64,000 bases of DNA from Ochotona curzoniae. Lineage: Eukaryota > Chordata > Mammalia > Lagomorpha > Ochotonidae. Below, piece after piece: positions 31,714 through 43,115 of this stretch. Numbering within the stretch: position 1 is the stretch's first letter; the number at the start of each line of letters is the position of its first letter. A program made the position numbers and the translations under genes. The notes beneath the pieces were generated by a model, which saw only the letters and a program-made list of their open reading frames with translations, was not told the DNA's origin and ran no database searches. The stretch spans positions 73,450,501 through 73,514,500 of the forward strand of contig NW_024466599.1 in the NCBI RefSeq assembly GCF_017591425.1. The letters run 5' to 3'.

Positions 31714-32690
31714 CAGGACTCCAAGGCCAAGGCACATGTGATTATCTGCTAATTGGTAGTACTTTCCCACTACATTTTTACTTCTACAATTTACCCATCA
31801 TTTAATGGGAAAATAGGTTATAAAGGAAAAAACCTAAAATCTAAAATAGAAACTTCAAATGTTAAATCTCCCTACAACTATAGACTCCTACAACCCCATA
31901 AACAATAAGACAATAATCAAAAGCATTTTTCTTTAATAAAAGCATCCTTAATTCCTCTAGCTAAAAATTATAAAAGCAGCTAAAACAATTACATTTTCTA
32001 TGTTCCAAAATAATTGCAGAGACAGGCTAGCTTTTGAGATAACAATAACTATATTTATTGCCATAGCAGTTTCAGTTCTCACTCCCATCACTTGTATTAA
32101 TATTTAGGATGTTTTCAAGCCCCTTCCCAGAAGGTGTGCTATATGTCTGGGCCCGATTTCAGGACAATAGGTAGGTACACAATAAGGTGTCCAGAAATGG
32201 CATGGGTTTAATTGTGCTCCTGTGTGTAAATTGTCAAAGGCCCACTCACCAAGATATTATCAGTGACACTAACTCTCAAGCTCACGTTGGTGATAAAAGC
32301 CATCCTACAGGGGCAAACAATGCCTCAATAGATTACAGAATTCTTAGTGGGGTGCTTGAGTGTCCATGCAGCCAGGGGGTAAAACAGCGTCAGGGTGGTC
32401 AGAGAGAAATCCTGCCAAACAGCTGGAAGCTCCCCCGGGCCCTGCCAAACAGGGGAGCTGTTCTCTTCACACCTTCGTGCCATCCACACCTACCGCACGG
32501 ACCCCAGCATAAGACCATGAGGAAAGAGCAGCTCAATTTTACAAGCACCTTTTACCACCAGAGAACAGCGTGGCAAAGGTTGTGACTTGGGACAGATGTG
32601 AGCGTGGCAGGTTGGTTCATGTGTGCCCCGGGGAAGCGCAGAGGGGACAGTTGCAGATGATGCCCATGGGACGAGTGCTTGTGGTCTCAG
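31714..32690. other. Unassigned, possibly LTR-linked DNA
   Basis: The AT-rich part to about 32150 could be more U3 or flank of the LTR. From 32187 to 32585 a 132-codon plus-strand frame is open, with cysteine- and proline-rich content and no recognised domain. It is GC-richer and might be single-copy. Confidence 0.3.
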
Positions 32691-32802
32691 CTGGCACCCC
32701 TCAAATGAGGGCCCAACGGTTTAAGGTGAAGATGTTGCTCTGACCCCAGGGCCGGGCACACGGTCCACAGCTCATAAAGATTTGTTGATAAAAAATATTA
32801 CA
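32690..32802 (+). mobile_element. MIR 3'-end fragment, sense
   Basis: CCCCAGGGCCGGGCACACGG, then GCTCATAAAGATTTGTTGATAA, parallels the MIR terminal words 'cagtgcctggcacatag...gctcaataaatgtttgttga'. Confidence 0.55.
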
Positions 32803-35499
32803 TTGTCATGAGACACGGAGTTTGCTGAGTCGGGATTTCACCCTTGGTTGCCTAGCTATTCTCAGTTCAATCGTAAGTAAAACACAGACGATGTTTCAGC
32901 AACAGGCTCATGCACATATCAAAAAAATAAATAAATAAAATCACAAAATAATGCATGGTGTACGCACTCGAAACAATAGGCTTAATACAGAGTTGGAAAT
33001 ATATGAAAACATTTCCTAATTATTTGAGCAATGATTTTTCTGCTTTGAAAATCCACCAGTATTTCAGCATTGAGAATATTTTCCTGCAGTATTACGTAAG
33101 ATGAAGTGCTCTCATCAAAGACCAAAATCAGATCAATAAACAGAGTACCTTATTGGAAAAATAGACTACCTGAGAAAGTTGATGGAAAGACACAATTAAA
33201 AGGTAAGTTTGTTTCTGTTGGCACAACGTTTGGAAATCCACGCGTAGTTTTCACACTACAGATTTCCTGTGAACTCCTTGAGCAACGCTCACGTCTTTAG
33301 ATTTCAAAATAAGTACAAAAATCAACTGACCCCCCCCCCAACCCCCGCCATGTGTTTGTATAAACAGAACATGAAAAGCACCAGCCGTACAGGTGTCATT
33401 TCGTTAGGTGAGTGTGTTTCTATCCAGCGGTTTGCTCAGCCTTCCATGCTGCTACAAGCTGATGCAAATACACAGCAGTGAGTGCCAGCATGCCCTTCCT
33501 TGCAGACCTGAGGGATTCAAACCTTTTCTTCGCTGTACCGAATAGCCTGCAGCGAAAGACAAACAGAAGGCCTGCAGCAAAAATTCTTGATTAACCGTAC
33601 ACAGTCCTTTAAAGGGATCACATGAACTTGCATCTGAAACATCGCTCGGAGCAATGAAAGAATCTGTTGCTAGGAGAATTGTCAATCAATTCTGGTAAAT
33701 GTAATGCGATAGATAATAACCTTTATATCATTTTGGTCCTCGATTCCTTGTTCCTGGTGGCATGGAACAAGCATTGCCTTTCTACAGTGAACAGCGGATT
33801 CATCCCAAACTCCCAAATCAGGTGTGAGGATGTTTTAGCAAAGGGTTTTCAGGTAAAGCTGACAGCTCAGAGATGTGATCTCTTCCTCGGTTGCCTTCGG
33901 CAGTCCTCAGCGAGCTTCCTGTTTCCTGTGATTCTCCTCAGGTTGTCATTATCTAACGTTTGTAAATATTTCAGAAGTCCGAGCTTTCTGTAATCAATTG
34001 TAAATGCTTATCAAACTAGGGATCCCATCAAGAGCCTTCAACAGAACACATCACCACTAGAATGGCAGCCGTCCCTGGGTTTCTCATGTCTCCTGGTTTT
34101 GTTCTCTGTTATGTAAGAAGTTGGATGCATTACATCAATGTTATAGCAGGATAAATGGGACCGTAGAAAAAAAACGTTGCTCGGTTTGTTTCGAGAAAAA
34201 AAAAAGCGCAAGACGGATTCCTTTTAGTTCTCACTGTGTCCTTCTCCACATGCGCCAAGGAATCACAGCGCCTTAAGTGCTGGGGGAGAGCGTATTGATC
34301 GCTTCCTCGGTCTGGCCATTCTCACCTTTTGACACCAAATGGGTAATATTGAAAAAGCTCCTACTTGCAGTCCTCCTTCAAGGAGTTGTGGGCGAATATT
34401 CATCATTTCAGGTAAAGTTGAGAGTCCACTTGCTGAAACCCTCGTTGTGGATTTACGGATAATTATTCCAGGATATGCTGTTGACGATGCACTTGCATGA
34501 ATCTCGGTTGGGGCTTTGCATACCTCATTGTGAGTTTCTAAGTGTTAATCATAGAAACAGGACATATTTCTTCTCTGCAGGTAGCTTTTATTCCAGTAGA
34601 AAATTATGTTATTGGTGAATATGGTTACCTTTCCTTTTTTTTTTTAATTTCTGTGTATATAAATAACGAAGCACTCATGAATCATTTTGAAAATAAGGCT
34701 GGTAAACAAAATAAAAAACCCTAGTAATTTTTAGTTCATAAAGAGACATTGCATATTCAGTGTAAGATGACTCTAAATTGCCTGAACATCAGTTTTTCTC
34801 ACTTTTATTTATAGATTAAATATAATATGATCAAATTTCTAACAAATTACCTTCTGGAAATTGGCACTTTGAGTGTACAAGCTGCTGTCACATTACTTTC
34901 TTATAAATCTGTTGCCTTGGGGGAAAATAACTTTGCACTCATGTTAAGATGGCAAAAATCATCCAGCCCTTTCATTTTATACATTCTTTGAAAAAGGAAA
35001 GAAATTAGTGTTGGAAAGTCTGAGATTTGGAAGGTGATTTTGTTTTATTTTGAGTAAACAAACAGTTGAAGTGCATGCATTCAAAACCTGCAGCAAAATG
35101 CTTTCCTGCTAGAATAAGTGATTGCTTCTGTGGTGTCGTGCTGGATCCGTGTTCCTTAGAACAATCAGTCCCAATCATTGCATTTATTGTCAAGGTTAGA
35201 CAAGATTCTGAGGATGGGCTGGCCCGAAAGGGTCATCTTTTTATTTCCGTTAGTGCTGATAACAAACAAGATGGAGCTACGTCATCAGGACCTCTGTGGT
35301 CATGTTGCTGCCACTACCCAAGTGACAGCAGGAAGAAAGACCTGCTTCTTGTGATTCATGACTAGGATGCTCATGGACGTGATCTTCATTCTAGAAATGG
35401 AAAATGAGATTGCAAGGAATCGGTATAGTCATATTCTCTTGATGCAAAACCTCCAAGGAGTCCTAGTGTGTTTGTTTTTTTGTTTGTTTGTTTGTTTTT
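32803..35499. other. Repeat-poor stretch, candidate regulatory or non-coding transcript region
   Basis: About 2.7 kb without recognised SINE or L1 insertions, unusual for this window. It contains several donor-like words (TTCAG|GTAAAG at 33851 and 34410, TTAG|GTGAG near 33409) but no acceptable long frame. A C-run occurs at 33330-33338. More CpG dinucleotides are visible at 33500-34300 and 35130-35290 than in flanking AT-rich DNA. No conserved protein is recognised. Confidence 0.35.
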
Positions 35500-35500
35500 A
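35465..35500. repeat. (GTTT)n tract
   Basis: TTTGTTTTTTTGTTTGTTTGTTTGTTTTT is the T-rich complement of the tail of the antisense SINE that follows. Confidence 0.8.
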
Positions 35501-35797
35501 AATATTCATTTTGCTTACTTGCAAGCCAGAGCGCCAGAGAGACAAACAAAAAGGACGAGAGAGAGAATGTTTTTTCATCCATTACTGAAACTGGACCAGG
35601 AAAAAGCCTGCAGCTTCTCCTGGCCTTCCCATGTGGGCGTCAGGAACCCAAGGGCATTGACCATCTTCCATGAATTTCCCAGGAGTGTTAGCAAGGAGTT
35701 AGATCAGAAGTGGAGCAACCTGGACTCAAACTGGTGCCCAGGTGGTATGCCAGTGTTTCAGGTAAAGGCTTAATGAGTTATCCAACAGGGCTGCCCG
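35500..35797 (-). mobile_element. C-type SINE, antisense, diverged
   Basis: GCCAGAGCGCCAGAGAGAC, GGCCTTCCCATGTGGGCGTC, TTAGATCAGAAGTGGAGC, TGGTGCCCAGGTGGTATGCC and a final CCAACAGGGCTGCCC. Older subtype. Confidence 0.78.
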
Positions 35798-37145
35798 TTC
35801 CTGATGCATAGCTCACCCTGGAATAGTAATGGTGACCACTAAACACTGCTGTATTCCCAACAAATATGCTTCAATCAAACACCTGAGGGATTTCCTGTGC
35901 ATTACAAGTTTGTAAAATTTCCTCAAGTTCAATTGCTAATGATAGTTCTGCTTTCTTTTATTTTTCTAATAAGAAAGATCTCCTAATCCCAACGCAAATT
36001 ACAGATTACATCCTGAATCAATATTAAACTCATTTTATACATTTTTGTTTATTGAATTATTATGAATACGGTAAGATGAATGTGACTACATGCTACTAAC
36101 TTGAAGATATTAGATATATAAAATAAGATTTTATTAAATGATAGAAATAATTATTTTAACTCCATGAATTCTATTGTCCAATTAATTTTACTATTTATTT
36201 ACTGTTCAATTTTTAAAACTATAGTAGATTTAATGCAGCGTTCTTGCTTTTGCTAATATTGTCACAGGATCACAGCACACTAAGAAATGTAGTGAGGCTG
36301 AAAATTATAAAACGATGTATGGACTTGAAAATTAAAATGTAGTAATTTTTATTAAAATGACTAAACCTTTAGAAGCATATTATAAATAAATTTTCACAAA
36401 TACTCAGGCTTTCTAAATATATTAGTCCTACATAATAATATACTTATCCACACACAAATGCACCTTGGCTATATACTTGAATCGGGGGAGTGTGAGTTTA
36501 CATTATTTATATAATATGCGGGCTTATATTCAGGTGTATGCTGTGTCTATTTACAAATATACCTACTGTAGATCTGGGTATGCATATCTATTGCTTCACA
36601 CATAGAGGTATGTGCTTGCATTTATGTGTATGTACGTATTTGCATGGCAGAATGTTTGAACCAGCAAAAGAAACAAAATAACTACCAAGAACTATACTAT
36701 CGCGTGCCATATAGACACTAAAATAACGCATTTTTAGTACATATATTTTTAAATGACCGTATTTCTACAGTATGTGTTAGTACTGCATAGTATACTATTA
36801 TTTGGCCAATTGCACATGAAAGAAGAGAGGAAAATTCACTCGTTTCCTTTTATGGTGTAAAGACACCAAAGGCTTTATTTTTTTTCTCACCATGATGATG
36901 TACAATTTTTAAATTATAAACCAAAGTTTAAATGAAAACCACACAAAGCTGACTGCCTTAAATTCATTGATGAACATGTGGAGAAGCACGACTGAATACA
37001 ATATTTATTTAAAAATAGCAACATCAGCAAGAAAATCGGGATTTTAAATATGACCAGATATATTTTTGCTGAATGTATTATTCATGCATTAAAATGCTGC
37101 CTAGTGATTGTTTAAATTATTTTTTTTTCTTTTCAAAATATTTAG
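35798..37145. other. AT-rich unassigned DNA
   Basis: About 1.3 kb, strongly AT-rich, with no recognised repeat or gene. Confidence 0.5.
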
Positions 37146-37443
37146 TGTCTACATTTCATCAGGGGGCCAAGTAAAGCATGGCTTCTTCAAGTGCAAGGAT
37201 CGAAACCAATTACCATTAGTGACCATCGGGTGCAGCCGATCCTCTCTGTCCTGTTGCCTGAATCTCAATGATCTCCCAAGTGTGCCCATGCAATTTAACA
37301 GAAAGATCAATACAGCGCCGCAGTTAGCAGCAGCTCTCTTGAAGTGCTGCACAAAACATGCTACATTTCTCTACCGAATAAATGTCAAAACATTCCAACA
37401 GCTACAATTCTTGGGAGAAATCGTTCCTCTGAAACATTATTGA
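37146..37443 (+). other. Candidate conserved element or terminal exon
   Basis: A strong pyrimidine tract (TTTTTTTTTCTTTTC) and TTTAG precede a GC-richer, CpG-bearing block that stays open for 111 codons in the frame starting at 37108. AATAAA lies inside at 37377-37382. The peptide (with a CSRSSLSCCLNLNDLP stretch) has no domain I know. Sharp composition change in a repeat-poor region makes it worth testing as a conserved element or non-coding 3' exon. A protein gene is not supported. Confidence 0.25.
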
Positions 37444-38425
37444 CATACTTTAACCCACATTTCCCGCTGCTCCCAGGCTTCCTACTGGCCAGTCAATTCT
37501 GATTTGGCAAGAGCCACATCGACGTGTGTCCCCTGCTGACTTGCTCGGTTGGCATGAAAGATATGAGAATCTGGTAGATAGGTCTTGGGGTTCAAGGGTC
37601 AGTGGTCCGATGCTGACCCAAGGTCAAGGTGATGGCAACCCCTCTCCCGGGACGTGGCTTCATCTCTAATATGCCCTTGAAACCGATCAATATCATCACA
37701 GAGCTTGCCTTCCTAAGCATAAAAGACTGCCAGATCTAAATGCTTCTCTAGCTTACTTCCAGCAAGCAAAAGCTTAAAAGCCATGTAGGAGGGAAGTGGT
37801 GTTCACTTGATTTCTCACTGAAAGGAGACTATCTTTCACTCCGGGAGTGGAGGTGATTTTTCAAATACAAATAAATAACAAGATTCCATGTTTCTCACAC
37901 ATACAATATGCTCATGCGTGTGCTTATGGAGAGAAAAGAATGGCACTGGTTTTTATTTCAATAGGTGAGTTTCTCTGTTAGTTCGCATCAGAAGTGCTCA
38001 CATTCGTCTCCTTCTCATATTAATGTGCTCTGATGTTTTTGAGAAGTTCTTAGTGTTTTGTCCGAAGTGCATCCTGGGACGCACATTTTCCTTGAATGTT
38101 TTGGTTTCTGTTGTGTGGCTTTATAATAACTCCATCTTCTCCACTCAGCCACTCTCTTACAGAATATTTATTGTATAAAATGAACCTCCCCCAATATAAA
38201 TATAAACTGGAAGCCAGCAACCAGAGTCTCAGCTTTAAGTCATCGTTCACAAGGAAAGGAAACCATCCCTTAGGTTGTGGCTCTCCTACATTCCAGGGTC
38301 ACAAACCTAGAGAGCTCAGAATCTAGACTGCAGATTAGCAGTCATGGAAATGGCTATGCAAAATGAGATAATTTAGAAGAACTAATATTCTAACAAAATG
38401 GATTATTCCAAAAGTTAGATGCGAG
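37444..38425. other. Repeat-poor unassigned DNA
   Basis: No SINE or L1 is recognised. Composition stays moderately GC-rich to about 37870 and then turns AT-rich. Short frames at 38050-38326 lie on both strands and are unlikely to be genes. Confidence 0.4.
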
Positions 38426-38757
38426 AGGGAGAAAGATACTGTGGTGCAGCAGGAAAAGTCACTGCTTGCAACATGGGCATCTAGCACTGGGAGCAGCACC
38501 ACTCCGAGCCCTGGATGCTGGCAATCCACTGAGATTTCTGCTAACGGTCTTGGCAAAGCAGTCTGTGATGGCTCAGACGTTTAAGCTTCTGCTACCCTTC
38601 TAAGAGACCTGGAAGGAGTTGTTGGCTGCTGCCTTCAGCCTGACCAAACCCCGGCTATTTTGGTCATTTGGGAAGTGTACCAGCTATGAAGATCTTGCTG
38701 TCTTTCCTTTTCTCTCTGCCATTCTTCCTTTCAAGCATAGATGATCTGTAAAACATT
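38426..38757 (+). mobile_element. Old C-type SINE, sense
   Basis: AGATACTGTGGTGCAGCAGG head, ACATGGGCATCTAGCACTGG, GTCTTGGCAAAGCAGTCTGTGATGG, GGTCATTTGGGAAGTGTACC and a TTTCAAGCATAGATGATC end. Confidence 0.75.
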
Positions 38758-40182
38758 TGCTTGAAACCAAACTTACCCTTAGTTTCACCATGTTTTATTG
38801 TAATTTTTCAATAGAGCAGCTTACATTTCCTAAGAAAGAAAAGTCTAACAGGTTCACTGAGTCAGTTGTTGGCAGTTGACTTCTTACACATCCCCAAGCG
38901 ACCTGTGTAACTTTTCATGCAGATCTGGTAAAACTGACTTCATGTAAAAGAACGTCTGCCTTCTCAAAGTCACTGTCACCTTCTCTGGAGTGCAGCATTA
39001 TTTAATGGAGTAAATAAGTGTGTGTGATCTAATTGCTACAACATTCACAAATGGCAGGGTAGAAACAGGAGTGCTTCGCATCAATGATTTTCAATAAAGT
39101 TTCAGCAATGCCAGAGTTTCCTTTGACTGCACTCAAAATGATACACTCTTTTAACAAAGCAGAGCCCCTTACTACTTCTTAATACCAATAGTGGATCTTT
39201 AAGGTGAAATATAATGTTATTATTCTCATAATTATTATTTTTATCAAGACATTTTACTATATACATATTCAATAGCAAAATAGAGAAGTCACGTACCATT
39301 GGGAAAGAGGCTTCCTCTTGAGGTGGTAACTCATAGCCTGAAAAAGTCTCTCTCTTTCCCCCAACATGAGCACACACACACACACACACACACTGATGAT
39401 CTAAATAACAATTTCACGCAAGTATATCAGTTCATGAGAGCCCATCCATCACCTGGATAATATGCAAGAATTACTGAGAGATGAAAGGTCACCACCATGA
39501 GTTAAGACAAACATACAATAAACAACCAAAATAGAATTTACACTTTCACACACACACAGCCTTGATCCAAATGCTGAGTGTTGCTTGTTGGCCAAAATCT
39601 TTCAAATATGTGCAGGCAGAAGTCAGGGTCATCACACCCTCTACTCTCAATCCCTGATCTATCCTTTGAGGATGAGGTGGGGATGGAGAAAAGGGAAGCT
39701 GAGCGAGCTGTGACAGTGTGTGGTTAGCTGTCTCTTGGTTGCTCACCTCTTCTCTCCAAGGCCCTTCAGTTTTCCTAGGCATTGCAAGTGGGTCAATGGT
39801 TCTGGATGGTCAGCCTCTAAGAAGGTGCTTGTGATAAAATAGGGACCTGTTTCTCACAGAGTTGAGTACCTTTTCAATAAGTCTCTGCTGACACAGTCTT
39901 CAAGAATTGTTGCATCTGGCTCTCCTGAACTAACAAACATATTTTCCCAAAGACTCAGCCATGTCAAATCCTAGCAGGTCTAGAAGCAGAGACATAAAAG
40001 AATGAGTTTTATTCTTAATCATGTTCTGAGAGTATAGTCATGAAGGATGCAACATCCCTGATGGGACATGTGGTACCTTTTATGAATGCTTCAGATTTGT
40101 GCCTGGATGATCAAGATCTTAGAGTGGAGATGTCTCTATTAATTCCTGACTTTCTTATATTCTCTGGATATCATTTCCCTCC
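38758..40182. other. Unassigned DNA with small CA tracts
   Basis: CA dinucleotide runs at 39371-39393 and 39547-39558. The part 39560-40160 has balanced composition and could be an old, unrecognised interspersed element. No gene is recognised; the minus frame at 39546-39782 has no domain. Confidence 0.35.
39371..39393. repeat. (CA)11 microsatellite
   Basis: Perfect short dinucleotide tract. Confidence 0.9.
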
Positions 40183-40500
40183 TTTTTAAAAGGATTTACT
40201 TTACAGGCAGAGTTCCTGAGAAAGGGAGGGAGAGAAAAAGTACATTTCCATCTTTTGGTTCACTTCCCAAAAGGCCTCAACAGATGGAGCTGGACCAAGC
40301 TGAAGGCAGGATCTTCAAACTCCATGTGGATCACCCACACAGGTGGCAGGGATCTGATCACTTGCTTATCTCCCACTGCTTTCTCAGGCCCGTTAATAGG
40401 TAGCTGGATGAGAAGTGCAGCCACCAGGACTTGAAATAGCATTCATGTTGGATGTTAGCATGCCAGGTGACGACTTAGCCTACTGTATCTCAATGTCAGT
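40183..40500 (-). mobile_element. C-type SINE, antisense, diverged
   Basis: TTTAAAAGGATTTACTTTACAGG, GAGGGAGAGAAAAAGTAC, CTCCCACTGCTTTCTCAGGCC, GGTAGCTGGATGAGAAGTGC and a GCCTACTGTATCTCAATG end. Confidence 0.8.
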
Positions 40501-40520
40501 CGCTCTCTTCCTATGTGAAC

Positions 40521-40837
40521 TTTTTTTAAAGATTTATTATTATTATTTTTTTAATTAGAAAGGCGGATATACAGAGAGGAAGATCTTCCGTCCAATGATT
40601 CACTCCCTAAGTGAGCACAACAGCCGATGCTATGCCGATCTGAAGCCAGGAAACTCTTCCGGGTCTCCCACGTGGGTGCAGGCTCCCAAAGCTTTGGGCC
40701 GTCCTTGGCTGCTTTCCCGGGCCACTGGCAGGGAGCTGGAAGGCAAGCAGGGCTGTCGGGATTAGAACCAGGGACCATATGGGATCCCAGGCGTGCAAGG
40801 TGAGGACCTTAACCACTTGCGCCACCACGCCGGGCCC
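40521..40837 (-). mobile_element. Young C-type SINE, antisense, 11-bp TSD
   Basis: Flanked by CCTATGTGAAC at 40510-40520 and 40838-40848. Its CT-rich block is shortened (AGAGAGGAAGATC with one GAGAGACA unit lost). The B-box region is the undeleted type, reading GGTTCTAATCCCGAC on its own strand. Frames of 75-85 codons are readthrough. Confidence 0.96.
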
Positions 40838-41099
40838 CCTATGTGAACATTTTAAAGAAAACATTTAAGCTGACTGTGTCCTGTCTGTTCTAAGCTTTCC
40901 TTATTGGTCTCTATCTATCTGATCTAAATCAGCTTGGACTCACATATATCTTACTAGGTAGGACACAAAGATTAGTTACTCCTCACTAAGGTATTGAAGA
41001 TTTCTCTGCACACCCCACACAAAACTCTTCTGCACCTCAATTGTTAACGTATGCCTTGTCAGAGTTATAAGCCTCTTTGGACTATCTTAAAATTCGCCA

Positions 41100-41616
41100 A
41101 GTTCAGTAAAACTCATGCTTTAATACTACAAGCTGCTAAATATAAAAATGAAAATAGACATGACCTATAACCATTTCAAGGTGTATAGCAGCCGGTTGTG
41201 TATAAACTAAACTTGAAATGTCAATGAAGTAGTCACAGGATGTGGTTAAGAACTTGGATTTTCTAACATATTGGTCACTTAATACCATGTCAATTAACTC
41301 CATGATGTTGTAAATTGTTGTTGATGTGACGTTATTGGCTTTTCATTGGAGGGGATGATGTTCTGCCAGCTCTACTTTCAGACCAGGCATGGTTTCCCAA
41401 GGAAACTGTTGAATTTATTTGGACAATAAGAGGCTGGACTCTATGCATGGTACATCCCCGAAATGAAGGAATCACGACTGGATATGAACTATAATATTGC
41501 AACAATGTGGAAGAATCCAACATGGGGGAAGGGCATGGGGAGGAGTTGGGGGAATCCCAGAGCCTATGAAACTGTGTCATAAAATGAAATGAAAATAATA
41601 AAAGAAAATATTTAGA
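41100..41616 (+). mobile_element. LINE-1 3' UTR, sense
   Basis: Contains ATGTCAATTAACTCCATGATG, GGACAATAAGAGGCTGGAC, ACATGGGGGAAGGGCATGGG, GGGGGAATCCCAGAGCCTATG and a TCATAAAATGAAATG...AATAATAAAAG tail. It is collinear with the antisense copy at 4874-5337. The left limit is set only by fading similarity. Confidence 0.78.
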
Positions 41617-42724
41617 CCTTAGATGGTTGCTGAAAATAATATTGATTTTATTTTGAACAGCAAGTTAAGCAGTTACCATGTGCTAAGATGGAGCCCAGCT
41701 CAACATAGAGTCCTTCATGTCAAGTCTGTTATTTCAATTATAATATCTTATGAAGGAAAACTTCTTAGAGTACATGATCTATGATTGAAAAAAACAATGT
41801 TAGAGAAATTGCAGATTTTTCCTTTTAACCTAAAAGAAAATAAAATGCAGCCAGTTTTAGAAAAGAATGCCTTTAAAATGAAAAGCTTCCCACATGTTTC
41901 TGTGTTCTTTAATTATTATAGCAGCAAGGTTGTTATATTGTACACTGTACAAATTTTCTTAATCCTATCATGGACACCATATACATGCAGACCAAGTGCC
42001 TCTGAACTTGACTGATAATGTGAGCAGTCATTACTTGAACACATTGCATTCTTACATCATTTAGTTTTGTATAATTTTTGAAACATAATTTATCATATTA
42101 TCCTTTAGAAGACCCTGGGAGGTGAAGAAAGCAACATATGGTTTTTATACTTATGCCTTTTGGAATTCAAAACTCACTCTTTCGGCAGATATGCTGGCCC
42201 ATCAAGGGTATCCAGAGTGGTAGGCTTATGGCTATAAAGAGGCAGTTCTTATCAGAAGGGATTAAAGCCTTTATCAGGCTTGGAGATTACTTCAAGTGGA
42301 AAGTAATTATGAACACACCTAATAATATAATCAATGTCTGGAAATGCTGAGTGATATTGGAGGAAGGTGAGAATATTTGGCTTTCACTAACTCAATAGAA
42401 CTAAAGAATTTCTATAATCTTCATTTCACACAAATCGCAGCAAAATAAGCCAACAAAAGCCGATGAGCAGAAGTCAGAATACATGGGCAAAAACACTGCT
42501 GTAAATTTTGCAGTAGGAGAAAGGTGATGTGAATTTACAGCCCCAGCTCTGATTTTAGGATTCTGCCCTCTCTGGCCTTTGATGAAAAATCTTGGTCATT
42601 TTAGAGTACTTTTCTTCACCTGAGAGATGAAGGCTCAATGTCCACCTTCATTCTGTGTCCTAACTAGGATAAGGGATGTTAAGAGAGCACTTAAGAATGA
42701 ACAAAAAGGAAGCACTCACACTGG
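41617..42724. other. Unassigned DNA
   Basis: No recognised repeat or gene. Short frames at 41785-42015 and 42138-42350 (+) have no domain I know. Confidence 0.4.
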
Positions 42725-43115
42725 AGAATGTATTGGTCAGATTTCCTGATTATAATGAAATAGCCAAGGCAATTTAGTGTGTACAGAGAAAAAGTTATAT
42801 TTAGCTCAGCTTTTGAGAAGTCCAACTCTAAGATGAGACAGACTCGCTGCCTGGCAGTTGGTGAGGGCTATACAAGGCAATGAGAGAGGACTACAGGTCA
42901 GCCAGGAATCACAAGTGTGTTGCAGCCCCAGCCTACTTGTGAATAGTGCATCTCAGTGACAAACTCCCAATGGTCCAAAGATGATCTAGCACACCCACCT
43001 CCGAAACACGTGACTGGATCAAAATTAGCCATGCTAGTGCCACCAAATTATGACTTTGGGATTTGGATATCTGTGTGAGTCTGGGGCCAATACTTTTTAA
43101 AACTGTGACAAAAAT
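42725..43115 (+). mobile_element. Old interspersed repeat of uncertain class
   Basis: TATTGGTCAGATTTCCTGATTATAATGAAATAGCC, then AGTTATATTTAGCTCAGCTTTTGAG and AGTGCCACCAAATTATGACTTTGGGATTTGG, resembles a common mammalian repeat with 'attggtcagctttctatcactgtgacaaaata...ggtttattttggctcacagttttgg...gcgccacca'. I cannot assign its class from memory. Confidence 0.4.

Noticed and set aside
31366..32585. Complete endogenous retrovirus
   Set aside because: Only one LTR-like block is visible. No gag, protease, reverse transcriptase or envelope motifs were found on either side.
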